NCBI GenBank assembly: GCA_015501585.1
Contig: JADNRY010000118.1
Span: 62,001 to 126,000 of the forward strand
Direction of reading: 5' to 3'
DNA from: Rhodocollybia butyracea
Lineage: Eukaryota > Basidiomycota > Agaricomycetes > Agaricales > Omphalotaceae
Length of the DNA: 64,000 nucleotides
How positions within the stretch are numbered: position 1 is the first letter of the stretch; the number at the start of each line of letters is the position of its first letter. Positions 34,224 through 46,883 of the stretch are shown in pieces. A program made the translations under genes and the position numbers. The notes under the pieces are model-generated. The model saw only the letters and a program-made list of their open reading frames with translations. It was not told the origin of the DNA and ran no database searches.

Positions 34224-34982
34224 TAGCTACGGTCAGCCATGGTGATTCAGGTTGTGATTCAGTATTTGGGTTCAGGTGCTGAACCAAAACCTGAATCGCG
34301 TTTCGCGTTTCGTACAGCCACAGACAGACTCTTAGGTAATTGGATTGCTCAACGCCATAGGCCTATCCGTGCTCACTGCTTGTCACGTCATCCAGCTCAC
34401 TTGTCTTCCCCTCTTCCTTTATATATATATGTTTGAATGAAATAGATGTTGATAAAAAATAAAACATAAACTCAAAATAAAAAAAAAAAGTGAAAACAAA
34501 ATATTCCGTGCTACAGCATAGAACAATCAATAACGTAATACAGAATACTTAATATAAAATAAGTACGTAATACGTCAATAATGAGTTGAATAACTATAGC
34601 TTGATCAATATAAAATGATACTGATTTTGTGATATCTAACATAGAGTTCTTTATTAAGCAAGTGCTAAGCAGAATTCCACTGACACATATTTTATAAGCA
34701 AATTCTTGAGCACGTTGGCTTGCACATTGAGCAACATGCTGCGTTCAGTATGTAACCCGACGCTGCTGAGAATCGGGCAAGAATCAGAGCCCGGTCCCAT
34801 CAAGCCCATCAGCCGCGGGCCCAGAAACAATAAGTGAACCCAAAGTGAACCACCCCTGTGAAGCAAACTTTGGTTGTGGTCGGTCAAATGTGAATCGCGT
34901 TTCAGAGTTGATTCAGATGTTTTGAATCACTCCAGAACCACATACTGAATCACACTTGATTCACCATGGTTGACCGTAGCTA
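34224..34982. mobile_element. hAT-like MITE behind copy D
   Basis: The inverted ends TAGCTACGGTCA-CCATGGTGA are present at 34224 and, reversed, at 34955-34982, with one or two mismatches over about 28 bp. The interior (759 bp total) is rich in GATTCA repeats and noncoding. No clear 8-bp target duplication was found, so the assignment to hAT is tentative. Confidence 0.6.
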
Positions 34983-35394
34983 TTAGTACCGAATCGTCCG
35001 ACCCAAAAGATCATACGGACACTTATGCTGCTCACCAGTGCTTAATCTGGTGGAGAGTTCGCTCTCGCATGCTCACTTGGGAGCTCAGTGTTGTTGACAG
35101 GAGCCTACTTGATGAGCAGACATTACCTATAAAAGTACATATCAGCTGTATTCCCGCAACCATAGTATGTTGTCTCAACAGCAAATCAACATGGAGAGAT
35201 TTATCGCGCTATCGGGAATTCTACTTACATCAAGTTAGTAGTAGAGACGCTGATCAACCATTATATCTCAACTGATTCCAGCTTGGTCTAATCCCATCAG
35301 CATTGAATTCATTGAGTGAACACCAATACATATGCATCGGAAGTATAAGTTGTTTCATCATGTGCCAATTCAAGTTCATTGAAGAATAAGGAGT

Positions 35395-36250
35395 GGAAGG
35401 AAAAGGATGGAGGAATTCACGGCACGGTGCAAGAGTTGAACGAAGTGGTATCTCGTCTCACTTTGATTGTGATCGTGGAATTTTCTATACATCATGGCCA
35501 TTGCCTAACGAATTGCTTAATTCATGGAAATCACGATCATACCTCGACGGAAAAATAAACATCAATCAGCAGGCATTCAGAAGCGAGAGTTGCGCCAGGA
35601 ACTTTCCAACCTGAGTTCGTGAAGGCATCCGTAGGCTGGCTAGGGCGACCCTAAAAACTGAAGTACTAAACGGCGAATTTTAATCTACTGAGGCAGAGTG
35701 CACGGAGAACACACCTACTAAACTGTATCGGGATCTTCGACATTGGACTAGGAAGAAGTACCATTTTCACTATTACTATATAAGAGATACCGACGAAGTT
35801 GAAGCAAAATGCCTTTTCTACAGAGAACAAGATGCCTGAACGGCTCAGGACAGAATAAGTGTCAAAAACATTAGGTCAAACTGAATCGTCGCCAGGAATG
35901 CTTGGTAGTTCAAACGTTCAAGATCGAGACGAGCACCTTGTGAGCACTGTACTACTGTACTCTTTCGATACAATCCGTTGTTTGCCCCCATGGCATTTTG
36001 GGTGGAAGGACAGTCAGTAATCGGGACTTTATTCTGGCCAGTGCGGGATATTGACACGTGCACAAGTGATTGCTGAGTGCTGAGGCCTGGGCTTTGAGCT
36101 TGAGAACTTGAGAACTTGAGGGTCGAACGAGAGGAATGCTCCTGTGGAATTTCAGAGTCGTTACCGCCAAAGGGGCTGAGGATAGAGGGATGCACGCACA
36201 GAGATCTGAAGCTGAAGGCTGGGTTTTAAGGCCAGTAAGGGATTGTGCCT
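35395..36250. repeat. Duplicated flank block alpha, copy 4
   Basis: Aligns with the other alpha blocks. The minus-strand frame 'MHPSILSPFGGNDSEIPQEH' (36195 downwards) is open for 116 codons here but not in register with copy 3 beyond the first 25 codons. Confidence 0.6.
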
Positions 36251-36933
36251 TGAAAAGTCGACGTCGCTACTGCAAACTCAGTGAGGACGGAGACGCATTG
36301 TCGTGACTCGATATGAGGTGAGTCGAGAATCGGGAGAGTGACGCGGACGGTGGAATTACTGTTGGCGTTTCTTTTCAGCTTCGACGCAGATTTGACCAGT
36401 TAACACTATATATTGCCACCGCGCCAAATGGAATGAATCGCAAATCGTGATTCACCTAGATATACTGGTGCATGTACAGATCACTTAGCTGAAGATTTGA
36501 CCTTGTATACACTCGATCTCTTCATGCCACGCATCTCGGTTCAGCCATATAATTGCCTGCGAGCCCTCTACTATGATTTTTCATGGATTGGTGATTTTGA
36601 GCGAAGTTTGAGCGCTTGAGCACGTGCATAGTCGCCTTTACTGGGGACAGGTCAAATTTCTTGTTACATTGAACGTTGAACGTTGAACGTTGGAAGTGCC
36701 GCTGAGGTGGTATGCGGATGCAAGGGACAATAAAAAATTTAAAAAGGCCAAAGCGTTTGAGAAGCGTCCTGAAGTGCCTGCCTCTCGGCACAGCCACCGA
36801 GTATCCTCTTTTACATTCTACACGACATCTTCAAATGATTCAAATGGATCGAGTCTCCGCTTACCTGCTTACAATGACTGTAAACACAGTCGAGGACAAT
36901 TTGAAGTTCGGTATGACCTTGCTGATGCATGAT

Positions 36934-37448
36934 TGTTGAAACTAGATTACCGCTTATGAGTCGTATCTAATCAGTAATGTGAGTCGACTAGACGCACTTG
37001 CTATACGATCGATGAACTGTCGATATATGCTATGTTGAAACTCACCCTCAAACACTAGACGCAGCCTCTACGCAGGTTCGTATAGATGTAGTCAATTATG
37101 CCATTCGCTATTAGTCTTATGATACATAGCTTGTACGCTGCCTTGCAGTACCTATGAACATTACCTATAGAATTACCATACGGACTCCATCTTCTAGGGT
37201 ACATTATGCACATGTATATGCACTATGTTTAGCAGTACGACTCAAGTAGACTCATACATTGTTATAGGGTTTATTATATTCTGTAGTATAAATACTGTAG
37301 ATATTTTCCTGTAACAATAACCAAGAATCCTACTATTCGTCTGGACACTTGTTCTGCTCTCAACAAGCACTCTTAACTCCTGTAAACACCCTTACACTCT
37401 AAGGTGAGTATGCTGTCGACCTTGTGTTGACTGACCGCTGTTTCTACA
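36934..37448 (+). repeat. 5' LTR of the copia element
   Basis: 515 bp, TG...CA. A candidate promoter 'TAGTATAAATACTG' (TATAAA at about 37289) lies about 160 bp before the end. Confidence 0.93.
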
Positions 37449-37460
37449 GGTTATGGGCCC
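37449..37460 (+). promoter_or_regulatory. Primer-binding site (half initiator tRNA-Met)
   Basis: GGTTATGGGCCC directly after the LTR. It is the exact complement of GGGCCCAUAACC in the anticodon stem-loop of eukaryotic initiator tRNA-Met, as in Drosophila copia and Ty5, where a tRNA fragment cut in the anticodon loop primes. Confidence 0.8.
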
Positions 37461-38191
37461 CGGATCGCTTCAACACATGTTGTGCCCTCCATTGTGCTTA
37501 CTGCACTTGGTTAGACAGTGTTCAATGAACGTCCAACGCTCATTCCTGGAGTGTACGAAGTTCGCGTGTTGTGCATAGCTGGTCATGGTACATGGTAACA
37601 TTCATGGATCGCATTTCTCTCCATTCCTGCATTGTTCAAAAATATACATGACTTTGCACACTGACACACACATGTATTTACATAGGCACCCGATGATCGA
37701 ACGAACTGTTTAAGGGCTTTGCTGTGATGGCATTCCCTTTAGGGTTTTATTCCCTGCCAGGTAGACTTGGGGTCACCGCTATAATAGCCATAAAAGCGTT
37801 CATGTGCATCCGCTGGCAAACTGCGAACGATCATTGGGTTCTTGGCCTTCGTAGAATAATTGTACATACACATTACCTACCTGCTGCTTGCCTTAAGTTC
37901 TTCACATGCTGAAGGGATACTGTTCGATTGTGCTGCAAAGCACATCTGAACGTTGACTGAACGCATATTCTTGGCATTCAGTTACCCTGTTTGTGTTCCG
38001 ATCAACTTAAGTGACTGAGTCCGAATTGGAATGATCGGATCAGTGGATGGAAAATGGATGGATAATTATATGCGATCAACACTGAAAACACTTGTCACGG
38101 GTTTCTGACTCTGTTGTTGTGATCTGTGTTCATAACTTGTGGAAGCACGTCACTGACTGTTGCTCTACTTTTTCTAGAACCTTATCAAAAC
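37461..38191 (+). other. Untranslated leader of the copia element
   Basis: About 730 bp between primer site and gag start. Short frames occur, but none is supported; this region would hold dimerisation and packaging signals of the RNA. Confidence 0.6.
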
Positions 38192-41100
38192 ATGTCTCTC
38201 TCAAACCTCTCTAGTGTTCCTCTCCTCAATGGGGCTAACTACCCCTCCTGGTCCAGTTCAATGACAGCGCTCCTTAGAGCTTCTCGTTGTTGGTCTGTTG
38301 TATGTGGACGGATCCTTCGCCCCAAACAAACATTCCGCAAAGCAAGCGCCTCTGAAGTCGCTGCTGGCACTTACAAGGCCAATGAAGATATTGAGACCAC
38401 CACTGCCGAACGGCAGAAAGAGATTGATGACTGGGACAGCATTGACGACCAAGCCATGGGCTTAATTGCCCTCCGACTTCCTGATGACATCAGGGCTACT
38501 GTCCTAAAGTCTGACTCTGGTGAAACTTGGGACGAAATCAAAAAGATCTATGGCAAACCCGGCTCTGCCGGCACTTTTGGCATCTTCAAAGAGGCCATTA
38601 ACTTCCAAATCGACGGAAGAAACGACCCTACTCTTGCCCTAGCATCTTTAAACTCCACCTTCTCCCGCCTTGATGGCTCTGGTCTCATTCTTCCTGAACC
38701 GGTAAAAGCTATGATTCTCTTGGCCGCCTTACCTACTCAATGGGATAGTCTTGCGATGACAATCCTTTCTCGAGATGCTAATCTCCTTACTCCGTCCAAC
38801 ATCATGCCGATCATTCAGGACGAGTACCGCCGCCGCCAATCCAACGCTACCTCTCTCGCGGCCCGCATCTCCGGCGTCAAACGTCAATCTGACTCCAAGT
38901 CTTCTTGGAATGATCAGAAGAAGAAGAAGGACACCAAGAAGGGAGCGCCTTACCCGGCAAGCAAACCTTCCAACGACTCGTCCTCTTCTTCCGACAAAGA
39001 CAAAAAGACACGCCGCGGAAAGAAAGGAGGAAAAGGCAAAGAAAAGGCTCATGAATCGGCTGAAGTGGAAACTTCCAATGTCTCTAATTTCGCCACCTGC
39101 CTTGCCTCGCGCATTAACGACAGCTTCCTCCGTGAAGCCTCCCACGACTCCGTCCTTGACAGGATGAAGATCGAGGAAGTAGAGGTCGATCTCTCTGATC
39201 ACCTTTGGCCTCAGACCAAACTCGAAATGGACATTGACGAGGAAATGTATGGCTCTGGAGACGAGCGCCTTATTTTCTGGCAAGCTTCCCTTAATAGTTT
39301 TAAGGAAAAATTCACTGACCAATTGCACTCATTACAACAGATGTTCAATAATATGGCTGGAATCTCGAACGGTCCAAATGGACCTTATGTATCACATTCT
39401 CCACGCTTTATGAACTCTGTACCTCCTAGTGAGGGTAAATTAAATAAAATGGTTTCTAATGATGTGCATGGTGCGAATAAGAACCTTAGTCAGATATTTA
39501 ACACATGGCTGCTTGATTCCGGTGCATCTGGATATTTTACCCCTTATCGGCAAGACTTTGTGTCTTATAAAAAATTCACACATCCGATACCTGTCCAGAC
39601 TGCTGATGAACGTACATCAACCTTTATTGAAGGTGCCGGAACAGTCTACATAAGGCATGACAACGGCGAAGGAAAAATCCTCACGACTAAGTTACACCCA
39701 GTGTTTTACCAACCGCATTGCACACACCAACTTTTATCTGTTGGTTTATTAAATCGACAGGGTTGTTACACAACTATTAACGTTGAAAAATCAGTTATTC
39801 GTAAAACGGATGATGACTCAACAATCATGACCTTATATCCCAATAACGATAGGGATAATATTCACTGGCTAAAGGCCGATGTAGTGAAATCTGAGATAGG
39901 CATGATATCATCTCCTAATGATTTTAACACCTGGCATAACCGTTTTGCACATCCCGGTGATGTCGTATTACGCAATGCTCCTGGAAATGTCAACGGACTA
40001 CCTAAGTTGTCGATACCAGATAAAGAATCTCCATGCAAAGGTTGCGCGCTTGGAAAGGCTGCCTCCAAAGCATATCCTAAGTCCGAGAAACGAGCATCCA
40101 ACCCTATGGATTTAATTCACGCAGATTTGGTTGAAATTCCAACCGTCTCTTATCATAAATTTAAATTTGTGATTACTCTGCTGGATGACTGCTCTTCTCA
40201 TGCTACTTCGATCATGCTGCGACAAAAATCAGAAGCGTTTCAAGCCTTCAAGGATTTCAAATCTTGGGCTGAAAAACAAACTGGACGCAAACTTGTGCGT
40301 TTCCGCATTGATCGAGGGGGAGAACTTATCTCAAAGGAATTTACTTCCTTTCTCAAGTCTGAGGGTATTGATATTCAAATGTCCGAACCTTATGTTCATC
40401 AACAGAATGGTAGAGCGGAACGTATCAACCGTACACTCATGGAAAAATCCGAAGCCATGCGACACCATGCATGCTGCCCGGAGTCCTGGTGGCAATTTTC
40501 ATATTCCACAGGAGTACATGTGTACAACCGCACACCGATCCGTCGATTGAACTGGAAGACACCAATTGAAGGTTTTCTCAAAAAGAAACCTGATGTCTCG
40601 TACTTCAGAACCTTTGGCTGTGGCGCTTATGTCTTTATTCCTATTGACAAGCGAAAAAATAAACAATCCCCACACTCTGAAGCGATGACTTTCATTGGAT
40701 ATGACCAAGGAAGCAAAGGATATCTATTCATGCGTAGCGATAATTCCGTAGTGCATGCTGCACAAGCAACTTTCTATGAGAAATGGTTTCCACGGTGCAA
40801 ATCCGAATCTGATTCTGGAGTAAAACCCGCTATACCTGTTGCCCCCACGCCTGTGAAACCTTCGCAACCTTCAAATGGTAATGGTGCAGACATTCCATTT
40901 GATCCGGAATTCCCGGAAGATCAACCACAACCGTTTACTGAACCGGATAATGGACCGCACAGTCCACCAGCTGGCCCAGATCCAGATCTGCCTGGTGATG
41001 ATGATGCTCCAAATCCCAATCCTCCGGTACCATCTCGATCACCCACCCCTCCACCTCAAGCAAGAGACCCTTCACCACCTGCTCCCGATCCTAATCCATT

Positions 41101-43086
41101 CAGCTACCGTCCCGAAGACATTGAAGCATGGAAACGTGTGAACCCCACTAGAGAACGTCGTGCACCCTTGCGCCCTGGCATGATACCTACGCCTGGCACT
41201 TGGAGCCGACAAGCTGATCGTGAAGAACGTGCTGAGCGCTTTGGACACGCTAGACGTGGACTTGTGCCTGCTCGCAATATAGTTCCTGATCAAGTTCCGC
41301 CACCGGTTCCACCACCACGTCCATTGAATCCTGATGACCGCATGGTCACACCGCCACCTCCAGGCGCTACTCCGGATTCTGACATAGAAGAGGAAGCACT
41401 TCTGACTAAACTAGCTCAGGAAGGGGGAGTTGAATTACAAAAATACCTTCTTTCGCAAGCAATCTCCGATTCTCTAGAAGAATCATCTTTTATCACAGAT
41501 CTTGACAGTGAAATGATACCGGCTAAACACGAAGCCGCTAGGAATAATCCTGATAATTGGATTTCTCCAACATCATATCGTCATTTACCATCTGCTGAAA
41601 GAAAGAAATGGGATCAAGCATGCAAAGATGAGATCGATGGTTTGAAGAAACGAAATGTCTTTGAAGTAGTTGATCTACCAAAAGGTCGCAAACCTATCCG
41701 TTGTCGATGGGTTTTTACTAAAAAATCTGACGGTCGCTATAAAGCCCGACTCGTAGCAAAAGGTTTTTCACAAGTAGAAGGTGTGGATTATAATGAGTTG
41801 TTCTCACCGGTCGCCCGGTTTGAAACTGTACGAACTCTCCTAGCTTTAGCCGCATTAGAGGACTGGGAAATCCAGGCTCTTGACGTCAAACAGGCTTTTC
41901 TTTATGGCAAGCTAGATGAAGAGATCTACATGGAACAACCTAAAGACTTCATTAAAGAAGGCACACCGAAAGTATGGCGGTTACATCGTGCATTATACGG
42001 ACTGAAACAAGCTAGCTTATCCTGGTGGAAGGAATGTAACGCCTCCATGGGAAAATTGGGATTTAAGCGCTGCTCTTCAGATGCTGGTGTATATGTCTTT
42101 AAATCAAATGGCAAAACCGTAACTGCCATCATCTATGTTGATGACGCACTCTTTCTTGGCAAGGACAAAGATCTTGTTCTTAAAAAGAAAAACGAGTTTA
42201 TGAAATTATGGGAATGTCGTGATCTAGGAGAACCAACTGAGTTCCTTGGAATGCGGATTACACGGGATCGTTCCAAACGTGTCTTAACACTTGACCAACA
42301 ACCTTATCTTCGAAAGGTCATAGAACGTTTTGGACTGACTAATGCTAAAGCCACCCCAACCCCATTACCTTCATCCTGGGTTCCTCGTACAAACACTGGT
42401 CGTGTAGATGCCAAACTTAGACAACGCTTCCAAAGCGTAATTGGATCTTATTGTATCTGATGCTAGGCACCCGACCCGACATTGCTTATGCCGTTATAAA
42501 ACTCTCACAGTATTCGGCGAATCCAAACCCAGACCACCTGGCCAAAGCACTTTACATTGTGCGCTACTTAATTGGGACTTCTACTTACGTACTTGTCTTT
42601 GATGGTAGATCTGACCATGGCTTCTTAGCCTATTGTGATTCTGACTGGGCGTCAGATCCAGATGATCGAAAATCCCATACTGGGATGATTATCAAACTTG
42701 CCACAGGTCCAATCTGCTGGACTTCTCATAAACAGAAAACAGTTGCTCTTTCATCGACTGAAGCTGAATACATGGCTTTATCTGATTCGTGTAGACAACT
42801 TATGTGGCTCAAGTCTCTCTTTTCTGAGATTGGAATTACTATCGCTGTATTGCCCTTATGTGGTGATAATCAAGGATCAATCTTTCTGGGATCTAATCCT
42901 GTACAAGAAAGAAGAACCAAGCATATTGATATACGATATCATTATATCAGAGAACGCATCGAATCAAAAGAAATAGAACTCTTCTATGTTCCTACTGATG
43001 ATAATGTTGCAGATCTTCTCACGAAGAACCTTGCACTTGTCAAATTTCAGAAATTCCGCAACAGTCTTGGAATTCTCTTTAATTGA
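38192..43086 (+). pseudogene. Copia gag-pol polyprotein, one frameshift
   Basis: The likely start is the ATG at 38192 ('MSLSNLSSVPLLNGANYPSW'), a typical copia gag beginning; an in-frame ATG exists at 38126. Order: gag to about 39350 with a Lys/Ser-rich tail and no zinc knuckle; protease 'LLDSGASGYF' (39514); integrase zinc-binding 'WHNRFAHP' and 'CKGCALGK'; integrase core with 'DRGGE' (about 40312) and 'QQNGRAER'; a Pro-rich linker; reverse transcriptase with 'LDVKQAFLYG' and catalytic 'YVDD' (42137-42148); RNase H with 'DSDWASD', 'STEAEY' and 'DNVADLLTK'. The frame stops at 42460, and RNase H continues in another frame (42451-43086). One T appears missing near 42448 between 'VIGS' and 'YLMLGTRPDIAYAV'. 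All catalytic motifs are otherwise kept. Confidence 0.93.
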
Positions 43087-43170
43087 TTCGCTATAGACTG
43101 TGCAATATGTCTATAAACTATAATGCCGTTTAAAGTCGATAAAAATTATACTTCTTAGCTACAATTCTTA

Positions 43171-43181
43171 GCGAGGGGGAG
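43171..43181 (+). promoter_or_regulatory. Polypurine tract of the copia element
   Basis: GCGAGGGGGAG immediately before the 3' LTR; primes second-strand synthesis. Confidence 0.8.
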
Positions 43182-43696
43182 TGTTGAAACTAGATTACCG
43201 CTTATGAGTCGTATCTAATCAGTAATGTGAGTCGACTAGACGCACTTGCTATACGATCGATGAACTGTCGATATATGCTATGTTGAAACTCACCCTCAAA
43301 CACTAGACGCAGCCTCTACGCAGGTTCGTATAGATGTAGTCAATTATGCCATTCGCTATTAGTCTTATGATACATAGCTTGTACGCTGCCTTGCAGTACC
43401 TATGAACATTACCTATAGAATTACCATACGGACTCCATCTTCTAGGGTACATTATGCACATGTATATGCACTATGTTTAGCAGTACGACTCAAGTAGACT
43501 CATACATTGTTATAGGGTTTATTATATTCTGTAGTATAAATACTGTAGATATTTTCCTGTAACAATAACCAAGAATCCTACTATTCGTCTGGACACTTGT
43601 TCTGCTCTCAACAAGCACTCTTAACTCCTGTAAACACCCTTACACTCTAAGGTGAGTATGCTGTCGACCTTGTGTTGACTGACCGCTGTTCCTACA
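43182..43696 (+). repeat. 3' LTR of the copia element
   Basis: 515 bp, one visible difference from the 5' LTR. Confidence 0.93.
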
Positions 43697-43887
43697 ATGA
43701 TAACCACGGACGAGTGGTGCCGGTGATGCTGTGGCCTCCGCGTTTGAGATGGGTAATCCTTTGGATCTCCAGCGTCATTCACTCAGCCCACAATCATCGT
43801 AACACTAAGCTACAGCCAAATTTTACTTCTCCTTTGAGAGCGAAATGGCTACTTCAGAAACTGACGCTATTTCTTATATGCCCAGAA

Positions 43888-44217
43888 ATGGATCCAAACC
43901 TCGATTCCGAATGCTGTTCGTTGTTAACGACGATTTCGGCTCATATCCAAATGCTTCTATCACCGTATATTACCATATTCATGTTGCTATATTCAATAGC
44001 TCATAGCGATGATGAGCACAAGGTCGCCTACTGCATTCTATGCTCAATGCTGTATATGCGTCACAGCATATTGCGCAGGTTTGGCCGCCAATGGAACCCT
44101 TTTCATCCATTCAATTGTGAAGGCTCAAGATGGCGTAATTCTTTGCATTCCCAACAGATCCAAGCTCTCGACTTCTCACTCCGCTCAATCAGACTGTATC
44201 TCATGGTCCCTCGTTGA
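43888..44217 (+). CDS. Conserved short reading frame upstream of copy E
   Basis: Starts ATG-GATCC like 32230 and keeps 'LLTTISAHIQMLLSPYITI', 'SIAHSDDEHK' and 'MLYMRHSILRRFGRQWN'. The frame here runs on to 110 codons, but the last 40 are not shared. It lies between the copia insertion and copy E, 175 bp before the ATG of E. No domain or signal peptide is recognised; the central part is hydrophobic and could be one membrane helix. Unknown function. Confidence 0.35.
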   Translation: MDPNLDSECCSLLTTISAHIQMLLSPYITIFMLLYSIAHSDDEHKVAYCILCSMLYMRHSILRRFGRQWNPFHPFNCEGSRWRNSLHSQQIQALDFSLRSIRLYLMVPR

Positions 44218-44261
44218 TTGTCTCCCAATATCCATTCACCTTGTGAGTTGCATACATAAAA

Positions 44262-44273
44262 GCGCAGGTTTTA
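44262..44273 (+). promoter_or_regulatory. Conserved upstream motif of the membrane-protein family (copy E)
   Basis: GCGCAGGTTTTA preceded by ATACATAAAA, 119-130 bp before the ATG. It corresponds to the motifs before B and D. Confidence 0.4.
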
Positions 44274-44391
44274 TTAACGCAACCTTCAACTAGTTCTGGT
44301 CAAGTTCTAGTTTTCTTCAGTCTTAGTGAAGTTAGTGTTTTGCGACACTCCCGTTACATTCATTCATTTTCACTGTCCCTCGTTTGTTTGA

Positions 44392-45688
44392 ATGGGCCCC
44401 GAGGAACAACAGCTGGTGACTACAGAAGCTGAGGCGCTATTATTTGCTGTCGTTCCTCTAATGGTGGTTATAATTGGTTATGGTGCGTAAACGGAAGCAC
44501 TGTTTACACCAGAGTTAATGATCAAGTTCCAGGAGCCTTTGTTTTGGAATTCATAGTTGTTGTTCAATTGCTACCTACGTGTGTAACCGTGCTGTTTACT
44601 CTATTTACCTCCATCCGTTGTTATTTACTTGCGTCTAGAAGAGGATCTTGGGGACGCTCACAAAATGTCCTTCTTTTCTGTTTAATAATCAGTCTCGTTT
44701 GCTTCACTTGGTCTGCATTTAACTATGCAGGAACATTTTTAGCAGTCGATGGGTATACATTCATGCAAACATCAGAACAAGGACTCATTGGTCAGGCCCA
44801 GGCTGCTGACAAGAAAACTATGATATGGCACTATATGTCAGATTGGCCGGGTACAATAACCGTGAGTATTAAATAGTATTCTTCATCCTACATGCTGCAT
44901 AATCTAAGTTCCATGCAGCTTCTCTTGAGTGATGGAATTGTAGTGTGGAGAGCATGTAGCTTGTTTCAGCAAGACCGATTTTGGAGGCTCATTCTTGTGA
45001 TGCTTATGATTGCCAATATCGGTGTGTAATGATGACTTGAGCCCTCCTTTGAACTCTGACCATGGTCAACGAAGGCATAAATGTAGCGGATTGTATTTGG
45101 TTTGACCTCCACCCCCAGTACCTCCTGTTTCAATACAAGGCAGTTATTCTGGATTGGCTTTCGAGTGTGCTTCACTGGTGGTGAATATGGTTGCGACGAT
45201 TTTGTTTTGCCTGCAAAGCTCGGTAGGCCATATTCTTAACGTCCAGATATGGTTTGTTAATTCTTGGGATCCTCTACAGGAAAGACCATCGGTATATTGC
45301 GGGGTTCAGTGGTGACTTGGCTCGCAGAGTCACACGGGCTGAGAATATATTGAATCTCCTGATGGAGTCGGGGGCGATTTTTTGCGCCATTCAGTGTATC
45401 AGTATCATAATTACTGTGCTAGATGCATACAATGTGATAACTTCATCATGGCCTCCGGAGATTGTTCAAGCTATAGCTGCTGTTGCGTTTGTGAGTGTTT
45501 CTACTTAATTCCTGCACATATTTATGATAATCAAACTTGTCCAGGCTTGTTATCCTGTTTCAGTAATTATCCTCATTCACAAAGGCAATGAAGCACGACC
45601 CGCCACCTATAGCAGTGAGAGGCCTTCCCAGAATGAATATATCTTCAGTACTATCATCGATTCAAATGGAATAGTGATGAGGGCGTGA
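44392..45688 (+). pseudogene. Multi-pass membrane protein, copy E, stop in exon 4
   Basis: Exons by homology: 44392-44482, 44533-44861, 44919-45021, from 45075 (exon 4), exon 5 from about 45282 to 45492, and exon 6 up to TGA at 45686-45688. Exons 1-3, 5 and 6 are open and similar to D. Exon 4 lacks one base near 45175, which brings a TGA into frame at 45182-45184, and gains one base in a T run near 45208, restoring phase. The end of exon 4 reads CG where the others have TG, so the Trp formed across that intron becomes Arg. The C terminus is the long type ('SERPSQNEYIFSTIIDSNG'), as in B and F. Two close compensating indels could also be a local sequence error. Confidence 0.75.
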
Positions 45689-46883
45689 GGTGGATGAGAG
45701 TCGCTCGACTCGGCTTGGACGGAGATGCACAGTTATTTTATATCTTGCTTAAATACTTACCACTCAATTAATAGTTAGTATATGCCATATATATATGGCT
45801 GACAGATTGTGGAGGATAAAATCTGACATGTACCCAACATGCAATCTAATTTCTCATTTTTCTTATGATTTCAATTTACTTCAATTTCCTCGGATATGCA
45901 TGAATTACAACGACCAAAACACAAAGTTATAATAGCGGTTCGGATTCATGGAATTGAACGACCGAACTCTATCCACCCTAAAGAACTTACCAAAAAGTCG
46001 CTTTCTCTCTCTGTATATGGTGCGACTGTATTCAACGTTTGGCTCCTTCGCACTGGAGGCGTTACCGCTACGCAGCCCGGGGCCCGGAGAGGGAAGCGAG
46101 GGTGCATATCACTGGGCTGCGATAATAGGAACAAATTTCTGCTTCCGAAGTCGAAGTATAGCCGGGGCTCAAGCAATAAGTAGTGAAGGACAACCTAATG
46201 CTACAAGCTCTGATTGTCGGCTGTTATACTACCATCTGCATTCGAGATCGATGATTCGATGAATTGTTACAGCCTGTTGCGACTTCCCTGTTTCATTCTA
46301 GTAGTCTGCCTGTGCACCTGGAGAGTAGAAAAAGACATACTACACACTGTACACAGCAGGGTGACAGGAGCAGATTGAGTTTCAACTTTCAAGCTGAAGT
46401 GGGACTGCTCAGGTCTGCTGCTGACGATGGTTCCTGGTCATTCAAGTTACAGGTTGACGTAAGTATCACCAGGATATATTATCTGTTTGGCCTCAGTGAG
46501 GCACTCTAGAGTATAATAAATAGCTATACAAGTGTAATGCCATTTGCTGCAATGTACACATGGCGCTGTTTACTGTTGTAGTTGTTAAAACTTATAGTGC
46601 AAAGTAGGTTAGAGAACCCGTTTCATCTATTCAACAGCATAGACTGAGATGTTGTAATTCATTCTGTTCCGGGCTGATTCAAGCTCGAGTAAGCTGTGCG
46701 TCAAGGCAATTCTATGACCCTCCACCGATATCAACACACCTCACGATTTACCTATATATTAGGCCAGATTTTGTTGATCAAACCTCATTCAACCTTCCGG
46801 TCTCTCCCCATCGGTTGGTGTTAACACTCACCACGCTTACTCCAAGTCATTACCTTCATTTTAACTACCTTTCGTTCGTTTAA
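45689..46883. other. Intergenic E-F, no supported gene
   Basis: Three overlapping frames cover 45896-46262, one + frame showing 'REGKRGCISLGC'-like sequence, but no family is recognised. A TATA-like CTATATATTAGG at 46751-46762, followed by 'CAGATTTTGTT', lies 120-135 bp before the ATG of copy F, the position of the conserved motif before B, D and E. Confidence 0.45.

Larger units (their letters stand above)
36934..43696 (+). mobile_element. Copia (Ty1) LTR retrotransposon, recent insertion
   Basis: LTRs of 515 bp (36934-37448 and 43182-43696) start TGTTGAAAC and end CTACA; I find one difference between them (T/C near the right end). The 5-bp target duplication ATGAT is perfect (36929-36933 and 43697-43701). 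A primer site follows the 5' LTR, and GCGAGGGGGAG precedes the 3' LTR. Gag, protease, integrase, reverse transcriptase and RNase H are present in copia order in what was one frame, now broken by one missing base. It split the flank between membrane-protein copies D and E, which continues at 43702. Confidence 0.96.

Noticed and set aside
38729..39328. 199-codon minus-strand frame inside the copia gag
   Set aside because: Shadow of the sense gag reading frame; no domain of its own.
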